Source of the DNA: Desulfacinum infernum DSM 9756
GTDB taxonomy: Bacteria > Desulfobacterota > Syntrophobacteria > Syntrophobacterales > DSM-9756
Reading direction: 5' to 3'
DNA length: 64,000 nucleotides
Assembly: GCF_900129305.1 (NCBI RefSeq)
Contig: NZ_FQVB01000003.1
Location: 175,012 to 239,011, forward strand
The first letter of the stretch is position 1; every line of letters starts with the position of its first letter. The translations under genes were made by a program, and so were the position numbers. This document shows, in pieces, positions 1-9,673 of this stretch. The notes below the pieces were generated by a model, which was given only the letters and a program-made list of their open reading frames with translations, had not been told where the DNA came from and searched no databases.

Positions 1-1050
1 GGCGGGGCGGACAGATTCTACGTAAGACTGGTCAGGGCGCTGGCGGGCAAGGGACACCGGGTACTGGCCGTAAACAGACCGGGAAGCCCCGTGCACCAGG
101 CCCTGAAAGACGTGGTGCCCCAGAGGCCCGTGCCCATGATCAACGGCTTCGATGTCTATTCCATGTGGCAAATAAGGCGCCTCGTGGAAACTCACCGCTA
201 TCCCGTGATTCAAACCTACATGGGAAGAGCCACGCGGCTGACGAGACTTCCGAAGCGTTCGCCCGCCATCCACGTTGCACGGCTGGGAGGCTTCTACAAG
301 ATCGACGGCTATTATCGCCATGCGGACGCCTGGGTTGGAAACACAAGGGGCGTGTGCGACTACCTGATCAGGGAAGGCCTGCCCGCATCCAGGGTTTTTC
401 ATATCGGCAACTTCGTGGATCCTCCCGAGAGGATCGCCGAAGATGAGCTGTCTCAATTCCGACAGCGCTGGGACATCCCCGAGGATGCCTTCGTGATCGC
501 AAGCTTGGGCCGATTCATTCCCTTGAAAGGCTTTCAGGACCTTCTCAAGGCCATCTCCCTGCGCCCCCAACCCTCCAAGGTTCGGCCGGTTGTGTGGGTC
601 ATCGCAGGGGACGGGCCCATGGGGCCCCGCCTGCGGGAGGCGGCAAGACGGTTGAACATCGAACCGCATGTGCGTTTCGTGGGATGGCAGGACAACCCCG
701 CCATCGTCTACAACCTGGCGCACCTGTTCATTTGCCCGTCCCGCCATGAAACCCTCGGAAACGTCATCCTGGAAGCCTGGAGCTACGGACTTCCGGTGGT
801 GGCGACCAGGACTCCCGGGGCCCTTGAGCTCATCCAACCAAACGAAAACGGCTTTCTCGTCGAGGTGGCGGAACCCGCCAAAATGGCTTCGCTCCTGGAT
901 CTTGTCGTCAACTCTTCGGAAGATGTCCTGCGGGAGACGGGGCGCAAGGGTCTGCAGCTGGTGCGGGAGCGGTACAGCGTACGAGCCATCGTGGAGTCCT
1001 ACGAATCCCTTTATCAGAGCCTGCTGTCATCCGGGAGACTAGACCGGTGA
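1..1050 (+). CDS. Glycosyltransferase family 4, 5' end cut by the window
   Basis: The frame is open from base 1 and ends at 1050, so the gene begins before the window; a GTG at 91 is internal and not the start. The visible 349 residues carry the GT4 C-terminal Rossmann half: a phosphate-loop region SLGRFIPLKGFQD and the donor-sugar motif HETLGNVILE (EX7E spacing kept), followed by GLPVVATRTPGALELI. It would transfer an activated sugar to a growing surface glycan on the cytoplasmic side of the membrane. Its stop overlaps the GTG of the following GT9 gene by 4 bases, so it belongs to the same operon. Donor and acceptor cannot be told from sequence. Confidence 0.9.
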   Translation, partial: GGADRFYVRLVRALAGKGHRVLAVNRPGSPVHQALKDVVPQRPVPMINGFDVYSMWQIRRLVETHRYPVIQTYMGRATRLTRLPKRSPAIHVARLGGFYKIDGYYRHADAWVGNTRGVCDYLIREGLPASRVFHIGNFVDPPERIAEDELSQFRQRWDIPEDAFVIASLGRFIPLKGFQDLLKAISLRPQPSKVRPVVWVIAGDGPMGPRLREAARRLNIEPHVRFVGWQDNPAIVYNLAHLFICPSRHETLGNVILEAWSYGLPVVATRTPGALELIQPNENGFLVEVAEPAKMASLLDLVVNSSEDVLRETGRKGLQLVRERYSVRAIVESYESLYQSLLSSGRLDR

Positions 1051-2108
1051 GGATCCAGTGTGGACGGCCCGAGAGCATCCTCGTGATCCGCCCGAGCGCC
1101 ATCGGAGACATCGTCATGGCGTCTCCCATGCTGCCCCGCCTTCGAGGCGCCTTTCCTCAGGCGCGCATCCACTGGGTTGCGGAACCGGCCATGGCCGATC
1201 TCCTCGCCCACCATCCCGATCTGGACGGCGTTATCGTCTGGCCGAAGCAGGAATGGAACCGCCTGATCAAGAAGGGGCGATTTCCGGCTCTCATCCGGAA
1301 GGTCCGAGCCTTCCGCGAGGAACTTGCCTCAAAGCGGCCGGACCTGGTGCTGGACATCCAGGGTTTGCTTCGCAGCCGCTTTCTCGCCCGGCTTTCCGGA
1401 GCTCCCCTTCGCGTGGGCTTCCGGTCCAAGGAACCCCCTCTGGGACTCATGACCCACATCATCGACAGAGGCCCCTCCACCAAGCACATCGGATCCGAAT
1501 ACCATTACATCCTGGACGTCCTCGGCGTGGGTCCGGCCCGCCCGGGTTGTGCGTTCCCCATCGGTGAAAGCGCCATGGAAAGGGCCCGTAACCTCCTCGA
1601 AAGGGAGAACATGCGCGGGCCCTATTGCGTCCTGGCGCCTTTCACCACCAGACCCCAGAAACACTGGCTGGAAGATCGGTGGGCCCGTGTGGCCGACATC
1701 CTGCGAGATGATCTGGGCCTCGAAGTCATCCTTCTTGGCGGACCGGCGGACCGGCCATCGGCAAAACGGATCCAGAGCCTCTGCAGCGGAAGGGTCCACG
1801 TGATGTGCGGCAAGAGCAACCTCCTGGAGAGCTTCGCCATTGTGACAGGGGCTTCCCTCACGATCGGGGTCGACACGGGCCTCACGCATATGGCCATGGT
1901 CCAGTGTCGCCCGGCGATCGCCCTTTTCGGAGCCACGTGCCCCTACCTTTTCACCGACGGAACCCGAAGCCGGGTGCTATACCACCCCCTGGCCTGCTCA
2001 CCCTGCAAGCGCAGCCCCGTGTGCGGGTCCAGCTATCCTTGCATGCGGTCCATCACGGTGGAGGAAGTCGTCGAAAACGCCAAAGAGCTTGTAGGGTCAG
2101 GGGGCTGA
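1047..2108 (+). CDS. Glycosyltransferase family 9 (ADP-heptose:LPS heptosyltransferase-like)
   Basis: 353 residues, GTG start overlapping the upstream stop. The N-terminus SILVIRPSAIGDIVMASPML is the classic GT9 opening, the middle has a VLAPFTTRPQKHW element, and the C-terminal part has IGVDTGLTHMA plus the cysteine-rich CSPCKRSPVCGSSYPCM tail followed by ITVEEV seen in WaaC/WaaF-type enzymes. Expected role is addition of heptose or a similar sugar to the LPS inner core or a related glycolipid. It sits inside a run of GT4 genes, supporting a lipopolysaccharide or core role. The exact acceptor is unknown. Confidence 0.9.
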   Translation: MRIQCGRPESILVIRPSAIGDIVMASPMLPRLRGAFPQARIHWVAEPAMADLLAHHPDLDGVIVWPKQEWNRLIKKGRFPALIRKVRAFREELASKRPDLVLDIQGLLRSRFLARLSGAPLRVGFRSKEPPLGLMTHIIDRGPSTKHIGSEYHYILDVLGVGPARPGCAFPIGESAMERARNLLERENMRGPYCVLAPFTTRPQKHWLEDRWARVADILRDDLGLEVILLGGPADRPSAKRIQSLCSGRVHVMCGKSNLLESFAIVTGASLTIGVDTGLTHMAMVQCRPAIALFGATCPYLFTDGTRSRVLYHPLACSPCKRSPVCGSSYPCMRSITVEEVVENAKELVGSGG

Positions 2109-2112
2109 AGCC

Positions 2113-3192
2113 ATGCGCATCCTTCACGTGGAAACGGGCCGCCATTTGTATGGCGGCGCCTACCAGGTGCTGCTCCTTTTGAAGGGCCTGGCGGATCTTG
2201 GCATGGAAAACATTCTCGTGGCCCCGCACGACAGCGCCATCCTATCCCAGGCCGCCTCGTATGCCCGAACTCACCCCGTTCGCATGGGTGGAGACCTGGA
2301 TCCCCGACTGCCGCTCGAGATCCTGCGCGCGATCCGATCCGGCAGGCCCCACTGGGTCCACGTGCACAGTCGGCGGGGAGCCGACTGGTGGGGGGGAGCC
2401 GTCGCCGGAGCTCTCGGCATTCCCGCCATGATCACCAGGCGGGTCGACAACCCGGAGCCCCCCGCCATCGTTCGCCTCAAGTACCGGTGCTACCGGAGGG
2501 TTGTGGCCATCTCCTCCGCCATAACGAAGATCCTTGAAGAGCAGGGAGTGCCCTCCCGGAAACTCGCTCTGATTCCCAGTGCCGTGCCAACAGGGGAATT
2601 CGCCGGCCAATGCGCCCGGGATGGTTTTCTACGCCGATTTCACCTGGAACCGGACCATCTGGCCGTGGGGATGATTGCACAGTTCATTCCCCGCAAAGGG
2701 CATCACATGCTGCTTCAGGCGGCTCCTATGATCCTCGAGTCTTTCCCGACCGCCCGATTCCTGCTGTTCGGTAAGGGCCCCCTTCTTCCATCGGTGCGCC
2801 AGGAATGCGAAAACCGGGGGCTCGGCTCATGCTTTCGTTTTCCCGGATTCAGGCACGATCTTCCCCGCATCCTTCCGTGCCTGGACCTGGTCGTTCATCC
2901 GGCGAGCATGGAAGGGCTCGGCGTCTCCTTGATTCAGGCGGCCGCGGCAGGAAAAGCCGTTGTGGCCTGCAGAGCAGGCGGTATTCCGGAGGTCGTGCGG
3001 GACCGTTTCAATGGTTTGCTTGTGGAACCGGGCGATGTGGAGGGCCTGGCCGGGGCGGTCAACGCCCTCCTGGGGGATCCGGAAAAACGCCGGCAAATGG
3101 GCGAAGCGGGCCGACGGTGGGCCCTCGAGCGCTTCAGTCCCGAGGCCATGGTGGCCCGGTACGCAGCCCTTTACAAAGAGATCGCCTCCTGA
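2113..3192 (+). CDS. Glycosyltransferase family 4 with an EX7Q donor motif
   Basis: 359 residues starting at ATG 2113, four bases after the GT9 stop. The N-terminus MRILHVETGRHLYGGAYQV is a GT4 acceptor-side glycine-rich loop and the C-terminal half has IPRKGHHMLLQAA and a donor site. In that site the usual EX7E reads MEGLGVSLIQ, so the second glutamate is glutamine. The rest of the fold (RAGGIPEVV, FNGLLVEPGD) is normal. It probably adds a sugar in the LPS-core pathway like its neighbours; the Glu-to-Gln change may mark a subfamily rather than loss of activity. Confidence 0.88.
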   Translation: MRILHVETGRHLYGGAYQVLLLLKGLADLGMENILVAPHDSAILSQAASYARTHPVRMGGDLDPRLPLEILRAIRSGRPHWVHVHSRRGADWWGGAVAGALGIPAMITRRVDNPEPPAIVRLKYRCYRRVVAISSAITKILEEQGVPSRKLALIPSAVPTGEFAGQCARDGFLRRFHLEPDHLAVGMIAQFIPRKGHHMLLQAAPMILESFPTARFLLFGKGPLLPSVRQECENRGLGSCFRFPGFRHDLPRILPCLDLVVHPASMEGLGVSLIQAAAAGKAVVACRAGGIPEVVRDRFNGLLVEPGDVEGLAGAVNALLGDPEKRRQMGEAGRRWALERFSPEAMVARYAALYKEIAS

Positions 3193-3246
3193 CCTTGAAG
3201 AGGGCAAGATCCACAGATTCACGGGAAAGAGCAAGGACAGAGCCGG

Positions 3247-4470
3247 ATGAGCGACGAAAAAGAGTTCGTGGACATTGCACACTTTGTCAGCCTCCGGAAG
3301 GTGGGCGGTGTTGAACGTTGTTACGCCGAACTGATCAACACGCCACTGTCCGCACCCGTCAGGCACCACACCATCCTGCCGCGCCCCAAGATTGCCCGCC
3401 CCCTTGCGGCACCCATTTCCGCCGGATCCTCATCCATCCAGAGTCTCAAAAGGTGGGGCCGGCTTCCTCTTCCCGCTCATCCCCGCTTTCTGCGAGCGAA
3501 AAACACGCGCAGGATCTTCCAGCGGATCCGCCCCCATGCCGTGTTGTTTTGGAACACACCCACCGGAATCCTGTTGTACGGGATGGAAACGATCCAAGCC
3601 CCGGCGGTCTATTATGAACATGGTGCCTCTTGGTACAAAAACGACGCGGCCGTGATGAGAAAAGCTCTCGGCCGGTTCCGCGCCATCATCGCCAACTCCC
3701 GCGCCGCCAAGAGGGTGATCGAACTCCGCTGGGGGGAACGCTACGGCGGGAAAACCCGCGTGTGCCTCAACGCCGTCCGTCCCGGGTGCGTTCCGAGCCC
3801 TGGTGGGCCCAGGGAACTTCCCGTCGGTCGACCCGTTCGGCTGGGGATCGCCGGGAGGTTGGAACCCGTCAAGGGGTTTCCCCTGATCTTCCATGCGCTT
3901 GCCCGACTCAAGCGGAGCGGGATCTTTCCGGAACTGCACATGGCGGGGACGGGAAGCGAACGACATCGACTCCAGAGCCTCGCGCATGAACTGGGGGTCG
4001 AGAAACAGGTTCATTTCTGGGGATTCCAAGAGAACATCAATCCGTTCTTTTCCTCCATCGACATCTTTCTCTGTCCCTCGCTTCGAGAACCTTTCGGGCT
4101 CGTTTGTGTGGAAGCCATGGCCCATGGGATTCCCGTCATCGCCTCCCGGATCGACGGCCTAGGGGAAGTGGTCGTGCACGGCCGAACGGGACTTCTCGTG
4201 GACCCTCTCCTGCCCGTGTCCCAATACCCTCGATACGGAGGCGTCAGGGAAGGACTGCCGCCTTTTGCCTATGACCCTCTTACGGACACACTTTCCGAGC
4301 TTCGCTTCCCGGATCCGGAAGCATTGGCCGCGGCCGTTCGTTGTCTCGTTGAAGACCCCGACACCTACAAGCAAATGAGCGAAGAAGCTCAGAAGGTGTG
4401 CCGGGAGAACTTCCGATTCCAATCCTACGCAGAAAAGCTGCAAAATACGCTGTTTACCTGCATGGACTGA
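3247..4470 (+). CDS. Glycosyltransferase family 4
   Basis: 407 residues, ATG 3247, 54 bases after the previous gene. It opens with IAHFVSLRKVGGVERCYAEL (acceptor-side glycine loop), has an N-terminal half that ends near ANSRAAKRVI, and a C-terminal donor domain with GIAGRLEPVKGFPLIF and REPFGLVCVEAMAHGIPVI (EX7E intact). A loop of roughly 35 residues near 315-350 (LLPVSQYPRYGG...) is longer than in its neighbours. The role is glycan assembly at the inner membrane; specificity is not predictable. Confidence 0.88.
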   Translation: MSDEKEFVDIAHFVSLRKVGGVERCYAELINTPLSAPVRHHTILPRPKIARPLAAPISAGSSSIQSLKRWGRLPLPAHPRFLRAKNTRRIFQRIRPHAVLFWNTPTGILLYGMETIQAPAVYYEHGASWYKNDAAVMRKALGRFRAIIANSRAAKRVIELRWGERYGGKTRVCLNAVRPGCVPSPGGPRELPVGRPVRLGIAGRLEPVKGFPLIFHALARLKRSGIFPELHMAGTGSERHRLQSLAHELGVEKQVHFWGFQENINPFFSSIDIFLCPSLREPFGLVCVEAMAHGIPVIASRIDGLGEVVVHGRTGLLVDPLLPVSQYPRYGGVREGLPPFAYDPLTDTLSELRFPDPEALAAAVRCLVEDPDTYKQMSEEAQKVCRENFRFQSYAEKLQNTLFTCMD

Positions 4471-4474
4471 CCCC

Positions 4475-5605
4475 ATGGAAAGAATGGGTGGAGTGGACGA
4501 GTTGAAACTGAGGATCGCCTACATCGCTTACCTGGGTTTTCCCTCCAATACGGCCGGAAGCCTCAATGTTGTGCGGGCCTGCAGCGCCATGGGTGAAATG
4601 GGCCACGAGGTTCTCCTGCTGGTCCCCTCCCGACATCCACTCAAGCTGGACACGGTCACCAACTGTTTCTCGCATTACGGCGTCCCGCCCACCTTTTCCG
4701 TCCAGCCACTGCCAGCGTGGCAGGGCCTCGGGGGCCGCCACTATTTTTCGTGGCGTTGCCTGATGAAATTGCATGGCTTCAGGCCGGACCTGGTGATCTG
4801 CCGCTACCTGCGATCAGCCAGATATACATGCCTTGCTGGATTCAACACCGTGTGTGAACTCCACAGTCCCATCAAGAAAAAAAGAAAACAGATCGAAAAG
4901 CTTCTGAGCAGCGCCCACATGAAGCTGTTCGTAACCGTGAGTCACCGGCTGAGGCACCACTATCTCGCCCAGAATCTTCCAGGCCTCTCCCCCGACCGGA
5001 TTGTCGCCCTTCCGAGCGGACGGGCCCCCTTGGAACAGACACCTCCGCCCGTGCCTCTGTCCAAGACGACACCGGGATGGAACATCGGGTATGTGGGAAA
5101 GTTGCAGCATCAGAAAGGCATGACCGTGGTCAGGGACTTGGCCCGTAGGTTGCCGCACCACGACTTTCACATCATCGGAGGAGACCAGGAGAGCGTCTCC
5201 TCGTGGCGATCTCAAATGCCCGGCGGGAATGTCCATTTCCACGGATACATTCCACCGGCTGAGGTCCCTTCCTACATAGAGGCGATGGACATCTGCCTGC
5301 TTCCCAATCAGCCCCATTCCGCCAACCCATCAGATACCCTATATACTTCTCCCATGAAAGCTTTCGACTACATGGCCCAGGGCAAGGCGATATTTGCATC
5401 CGACTATCCCGAGATACGTGAAATACTCTCAGAAGACACATCGGTTCTCCTACCGCCGCAAGACACGGATGCCTGGGTTCATGCGATTGAATCGTCCCGC
5501 AAGGAAGACCTTCTGTCCATCGGGCGCACCGCCAAGGAATTTTTCATGAAGAATTTTACAATACAATCAAAGTATAGAAGGATCATCGAACAATCGACAC
5601 GGTAA
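4475..5605 (+). CDS. Glycosyltransferase (GT4-like) lacking the usual EX7E
   Basis: 376 residues from ATG 4475, five bases after the previous stop; an alternative ATG lies three codons in. The fold is GT4-like: N-terminal LRIAYIAYLGFPSNTAGSLN, then WNIGYVGKLQHQKGMTVV and SPMKAFDYMAQGKAIFASDY at the donor site. In this subgroup the first motif glutamate is replaced and FDYMA takes the place of FEYMA or EAMA. Base composition becomes AT-richer toward the 3' end and in the following spacer (5606-5649). Likely a cytoplasmic sugar transferase in the same operon. Confidence 0.82.
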   Translation: MERMGGVDELKLRIAYIAYLGFPSNTAGSLNVVRACSAMGEMGHEVLLLVPSRHPLKLDTVTNCFSHYGVPPTFSVQPLPAWQGLGGRHYFSWRCLMKLHGFRPDLVICRYLRSARYTCLAGFNTVCELHSPIKKKRKQIEKLLSSAHMKLFVTVSHRLRHHYLAQNLPGLSPDRIVALPSGRAPLEQTPPPVPLSKTTPGWNIGYVGKLQHQKGMTVVRDLARRLPHHDFHIIGGDQESVSSWRSQMPGGNVHFHGYIPPAEVPSYIEAMDICLLPNQPHSANPSDTLYTSPMKAFDYMAQGKAIFASDYPEIREILSEDTSVLLPPQDTDAWVHAIESSRKEDLLSIGRTAKEFFMKNFTIQSKYRRIIEQSTR

Positions 5606-5649
5606 ATTATGATCATAATCGAGATCCATCAGCATTAGCATTCTGAGAC

Positions 5650-7287
5650 ATGATGAAGAAATCCACCTATTTCGGTAACCATGAAGAAGGTCCCCGGAGG
5701 CGGAACCGCCGACTCGCCTGGCTGGACAGCCCCGACGGCCTCTACGTGATATTGGGCCTCTCCTGCCTGTTGAAGCTTGCCCTGCTGATCGTCACCCTGG
5801 ACAAGACCCCCAACGCGGACGGCATCCGATACATACGGGCCGCGCAGGAGCTTGCTTCGGGCAATCTGGAAGGGTCCTTGAGGATCTACCCCATGCCCGT
5901 ACTTCCGGCCCTGATGGCCGGAGTCCACCTGCTGATCCCGGACTGGGCGCTGTCGGGGCGGATTCTCTCTTCCGTGTTCATTGTGCTGGCCCAGATTCCG
6001 CTCTACAAGATCACCCAAGGGTGGTTCGGATGCCGGGCGGCCTTCTTTGCCTGTCTCGCCTTCACCCTGCAGCCGTTTGGAAACGAGATGTCCACCCTGA
6101 TCTACAGGGGCCCCGGCCATCTCCTTTTTTTTGCGTGGGCGCTCCGGGCCATGTTGAGGGCCCTGGAGCACCCATCGACTACACGCCTCGCGGCGGCATT
6201 CCTGTTGAGCATCCTTCCCGCCGCCTTCCGGGTCGAAGGAGCCCTGCTGATCCCTTTTTTTCCGTTGAGCGTGATGGGACTGGCTCTCAAGGACAAGCGG
6301 TTCCGGGGAAGGCCCGTCCTCCTGTCCGCCGTGTGGGTGTTGGTGCCTGCGGCCGCCCTGTTTCATGTCTGGCACGTGTCCCCACAGTCCCTGTGGATCA
6401 ATCGCATGGACGACCTCAAGAGGATGGCGCTGGAAATCTGGCACCTCAAGTTCCTGGACCAATACAAGATCATTTACGAACATCTCCGAGGCATGGAATC
6501 GCTGGGACCGTTGCCAACTCAGGATCAGAATTTCGGGGAGATCGCGAGACACTTCCTTTGGCTCATCTACCTCATCGGGCTGATTCAAACCGTCGCAAGG
6601 ACCCTCTATCCTGTTTCTCTCATCCCCTTGGCGGTTGGTCTGCGGTCCGCTCGGAAGAACCTTTACCAGGGGTACACGCTCTCACTCTGGCTTGCCTACT
6701 TCTTGTTGCTCTACATTCAGCTGATCAAGAAGGATTGTACCGGTGAGAGATTTGTGTGGACATGCGCCTTTCTCTTGTATCCGTGGGTGGGCCATGGAAT
6801 CTCCTTGATCCTGGCATGGAAGCCCCCCGCTGACTTCCGCCGTCTCTTCAAATGGTCGGTGGTGCTCATGCTCGCGATTTTGCCTCTCTCAAAGCTTCCC
6901 AAGACCGTGGAAAAGCCCGACCTGGTGTCGGCGAAAGCCGGCCAATGGCTGAGACAAAGCCCGTGCCGGAATCTTAAGATACTCGGAAACGACTACCGGA
7001 TACCGCTTTCGGCGGGCATTCCTTTCGACTATAAGAACAGGAAGGACGCTCCCTATTGGCATTTCGATCCGGAGGACAAGGACTATTCCACCGTTGAGAA
7101 ACTGGCTCAAAGAACCAAGCGGGATTTGATCCTGCTGAAGTTCCCCAACAAGAAAACGGCGGAACCCCCGCCCATGTCCCTCTACAGGCTGATCACCACC
7201 ATGAAGGACGAACGGCGAGTGGTTTTCGTGTTCGGAACGCCCGAGGCCGCCTTTCTGTGCTCCCCCGGGAGCGAGCCGGGCCGGTGA
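5650..7287 (+). CDS. GT39-like polytopic membrane glycosyltransferase
   Basis: 545 residues with about ten hydrophobic stretches, beginning around residue 30 (LYVILGLSCLLKLALLIVTL). The first extracytoplasmic loop has an acidic NADGIRYIRAA motif, the position where GT-C/PMT-type enzymes keep their catalytic aspartate. The C-terminal ~130 residues after the last helix are soluble and periplasmic in such proteins. It would use a polyprenyl-phosphate sugar to modify a lipid or protein outside the cytoplasmic membrane. Assignment to GT39 rather than another GT-C family is by overall pattern only. ATG 5650 is followed at once by a second ATG. Confidence 0.75.
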   Translation: MMKKSTYFGNHEEGPRRRNRRLAWLDSPDGLYVILGLSCLLKLALLIVTLDKTPNADGIRYIRAAQELASGNLEGSLRIYPMPVLPALMAGVHLLIPDWALSGRILSSVFIVLAQIPLYKITQGWFGCRAAFFACLAFTLQPFGNEMSTLIYRGPGHLLFFAWALRAMLRALEHPSTTRLAAAFLLSILPAAFRVEGALLIPFFPLSVMGLALKDKRFRGRPVLLSAVWVLVPAAALFHVWHVSPQSLWINRMDDLKRMALEIWHLKFLDQYKIIYEHLRGMESLGPLPTQDQNFGEIARHFLWLIYLIGLIQTVARTLYPVSLIPLAVGLRSARKNLYQGYTLSLWLAYFLLLYIQLIKKDCTGERFVWTCAFLLYPWVGHGISLILAWKPPADFRRLFKWSVVLMLAILPLSKLPKTVEKPDLVSAKAGQWLRQSPCRNLKILGNDYRIPLSAGIPFDYKNRKDAPYWHFDPEDKDYSTVEKLAQRTKRDLILLKFPNKKTAEPPPMSLYRLITTMKDERRVVFVFGTPEAAFLCSPGSEPGR

Positions 7288-7327
7288 GGCCGACCGAAAG
7301 ATACAAAACGAGAGAGGCGTAACATCC

Positions 7328-8425
7328 ATGGGTCCCATCACCTTCTATACACCCGGACTGAGCACCGGGGGCATCGGCAAAATGCGGCTCCACCTCATGG
7401 AGGAAATGGTGCGGCGCGGAATTCCCGTGGATCTGGTCGTTTCGGACACGTCGAGCCCCCTGCTGGCCGCCCTCCCGAAGGAGGTCACCCTTTCCACCGT
7501 GGTTACGACTCACGGCATCTGGAGCCTCTACGGTCTTTGCGGGTATCTGCGGGCGAGAAGGCCGACGGCTGTGGTCACCGACCGTCTGAGGCTCAATACG
7601 GCGGTGCTCAGGGCCCGGAGTCTTGCCCGGGTCCCGGTGAAGGTCCTGCTCAGCTTTCACAATCCGTTGTCGGTGAAGATGGATGGTCTGAGTCCGTCAA
7701 AGAAGGACGGCTTCCGGAAGAGACTGCTGAAGTGTTCCCTTCGTAATGAAAAGTTCGTGGCGGTTTCCCGGGGTGTGGCGGACGAGCTGGTCCGAAACTT
7801 CGGGATTCCGGAAGACCGTGTCCAGGTGATCCATAACCCGGTGATCCGTCGGGACATCCCGCGGCTGGCCGCGGATGCGGCCCACCATCCCTTCTTCGAG
7901 GAAAAGATTCCCGTGCTCATCACGGCCGGGCGCATGACCGAACAGAAGGACTTTCCAACCCTCTTCATGGCGTTTCGCCGCATTCTCGATCGCATGGATT
8001 GCCGGCTGCTGGTGCTGGGAGATCACGGAAAGCACTACCACGCACTCCTGAGCTTGGCCAAGGACTTGGGTATCTCCCATGCTCTCGATTTGACGGGTTT
8101 CAAAGCCAACCCCTACAAGTACCTGGCCCGCGCCGACGTGTTCGTGCTCTCTTCCAGGTGGGAAGGATTCGGCAACGTTCTCGTGGAGGCCATGGCGGTG
8201 GGAACACCCGTTGTTTCCACAGATTGCCCCGTGGGGCCGCGGGAGATTCTGGAAGACGGCCGATGGGGCAGGCTGGTTCCGGTGGGCGATCCCGACAAAC
8301 TGGCCGCCGCCGTCGAGGAAACGCTGGCGAATCCCCCCGAGAGCGAAAGCCTCATGCGGGCCGCCGCTAAATTCACGGTCGAAAAGAGCACCGATGCTTA
8401 TCTGGAAGCCTTGGGACTCGGATAA
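7328..8425 (+). CDS. Glycosyltransferase family 4, first of five tandem paralogs
   Basis: 365 residues; ATG 7328 preceded by GAGAGG. The opening TFYTPGLSTGGIGKMRLHLM and the donor site SSRWEGFGNVLVEAMAVG (EX7E) are shared almost word for word with the next gene. The C-terminal block TDCPVGPREILEDG is a signature of the whole five-gene run. It likely adds one sugar of an oligosaccharide chain in the cytoplasm. The spacer to the next gene is 12 bases. Which sugar each paralog adds cannot be inferred. Confidence 0.9.
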   Translation: MGPITFYTPGLSTGGIGKMRLHLMEEMVRRGIPVDLVVSDTSSPLLAALPKEVTLSTVVTTHGIWSLYGLCGYLRARRPTAVVTDRLRLNTAVLRARSLARVPVKVLLSFHNPLSVKMDGLSPSKKDGFRKRLLKCSLRNEKFVAVSRGVADELVRNFGIPEDRVQVIHNPVIRRDIPRLAADAAHHPFFEEKIPVLITAGRMTEQKDFPTLFMAFRRILDRMDCRLLVLGDHGKHYHALLSLAKDLGISHALDLTGFKANPYKYLARADVFVLSSRWEGFGNVLVEAMAVGTPVVSTDCPVGPREILEDGRWGRLVPVGDPDKLAAAVEETLANPPESESLMRAAAKFTVEKSTDAYLEALGLG

Positions 8426-8437
8426 ACGGAGCGTACG

Positions 8438-9571
8438 ATGCCCCTGTTTCGGCGACGATCTCAGGATGTCCCGCACATTTGCTTTTTCTTGGCTCGCCTG
8501 GGGTCCGGAGGCATAGGCAAGATGCGCATCCACCTGACCAGGGCTCTGGTCAGGCGTGGATACCGGGTGGATCTCGTGCTGGGGGACCTTTCGGGACCTT
8601 ACGTGGGACAACTGGACAAGGGTGTGCGGGTCCATCCCGTCCACTCCTCCCATGGCTTGCTCGGTATTCCACTTTTTGCCACCTACCTGCGGCGAAGAAG
8701 GCCCAGGGCGGTCGTCTGCGAGAAGCTGCGGGTGAATGTGGTGGCTCACAGGGCCAGGAGGTTGGCCGGCGTTTCCTGCCGCATCTACGCCAGCGTCCAC
8801 GGCCTGTTGACTCACAAGCTCTATCATGAAGGCCTGGACCGGCACAAAGTCCGAAAGAAGGAACGGCTCATCCAACGATGGTATGGGGAAAACGACGGTT
8901 TCCTGGCAGTGTCCAAGGGTATTGCCGTCGATCTGCACGAAAACTTCCAGGTGCCCGGACACAAGATCCACGTGGTGCACAACCCCGTCGTCACCCGGGA
9001 GGTCATGGATCTTGCCCGACACGAGGCGAATCATCCCTGGCTGAAGGACAAGACCGTCCCGGTTGTGGTGTCCGCGGGAAGGCTAGACAAGCAGAAAGGA
9101 TTCGACACCCTCCTGGAGGCCTTCGCCGGAGTGGTCCGGAATGGAAATGGCCGCCTCATCATCCTCGGTGAAGGCCCCCAAAGGCCGGAACTGGAGCTGC
9201 TCATCGACCGGTTGGGTCTTCGAGAGTCCGTTTCCATGCCCGGATTTGTTGACAATCCCTATCCGTTCATGCGACATGCAGATGCTTTCGTCCTAAGCAG
9301 CCGGTGGGAGGGATTCGGCAACGTGCTCGTGGAAGCCATGGCCTTCGGGACCCCCGTGGTTTCCACGGATTGCCCCGTCGGCCCCAGGGAAATCCTGGAA
9401 GACGGGCGTTTGGGGCGGCTGGTACCGGTGGACGACGTCCCGGCCATGACCGAGGCCATCCTGGAAACCCTCCGGAGCAAGCCGTCCCCCGAACCCCTGA
9501 TTCGAGCGACGGGACGATACACGGACGAGCAAGCCGCGCAAGGCTACCTGAAAGCACTGGGTTTTGAATAG
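8438..9571 (+). CDS. Glycosyltransferase family 4, second tandem paralog
   Basis: 377 residues, ATG 8438 with GGAG upstream. N-terminus ICFFLARLGSGGIGKMRIHL; donor site SSRWEGFGNVLVEAMAFGT and TDCPVGPREILEDGRLGR nearly identical to the preceding gene, so this pair is the closest in the array. It ends in YLKALGFE, again like the neighbour's YLEALGLG, which shows the duplication covered the whole gene. The role is as a cytoplasmic sugar transferase in the surface glycan operon. Confidence 0.9.
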   Translation: MPLFRRRSQDVPHICFFLARLGSGGIGKMRIHLTRALVRRGYRVDLVLGDLSGPYVGQLDKGVRVHPVHSSHGLLGIPLFATYLRRRRPRAVVCEKLRVNVVAHRARRLAGVSCRIYASVHGLLTHKLYHEGLDRHKVRKKERLIQRWYGENDGFLAVSKGIAVDLHENFQVPGHKIHVVHNPVVTREVMDLARHEANHPWLKDKTVPVVVSAGRLDKQKGFDTLLEAFAGVVRNGNGRLIILGEGPQRPELELLIDRLGLRESVSMPGFVDNPYPFMRHADAFVLSSRWEGFGNVLVEAMAFGTPVVSTDCPVGPREILEDGRLGRLVPVDDVPAMTEAILETLRSKPSPEPLIRATGRYTDEQAAQGYLKALGFE

Positions 9572-9673
9572 GACCCTTTGCCAGGCGGAGGACCTCCCGA
9601 CCGTGAATCCGGTCTTCCTCCCCGCAGGCATGGAGAGGATCGTCATCCCGGATCCAAGACAAACGGATGGTCC

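Noticed and set aside
9578..9673. TTG-initiated N-terminal extension of the third tandem GT4
   Set aside because: Low-complexity Pro/Gly/Arg sequence unlike GT4 N-termini; ATG 9674 gives the normal family beginning.
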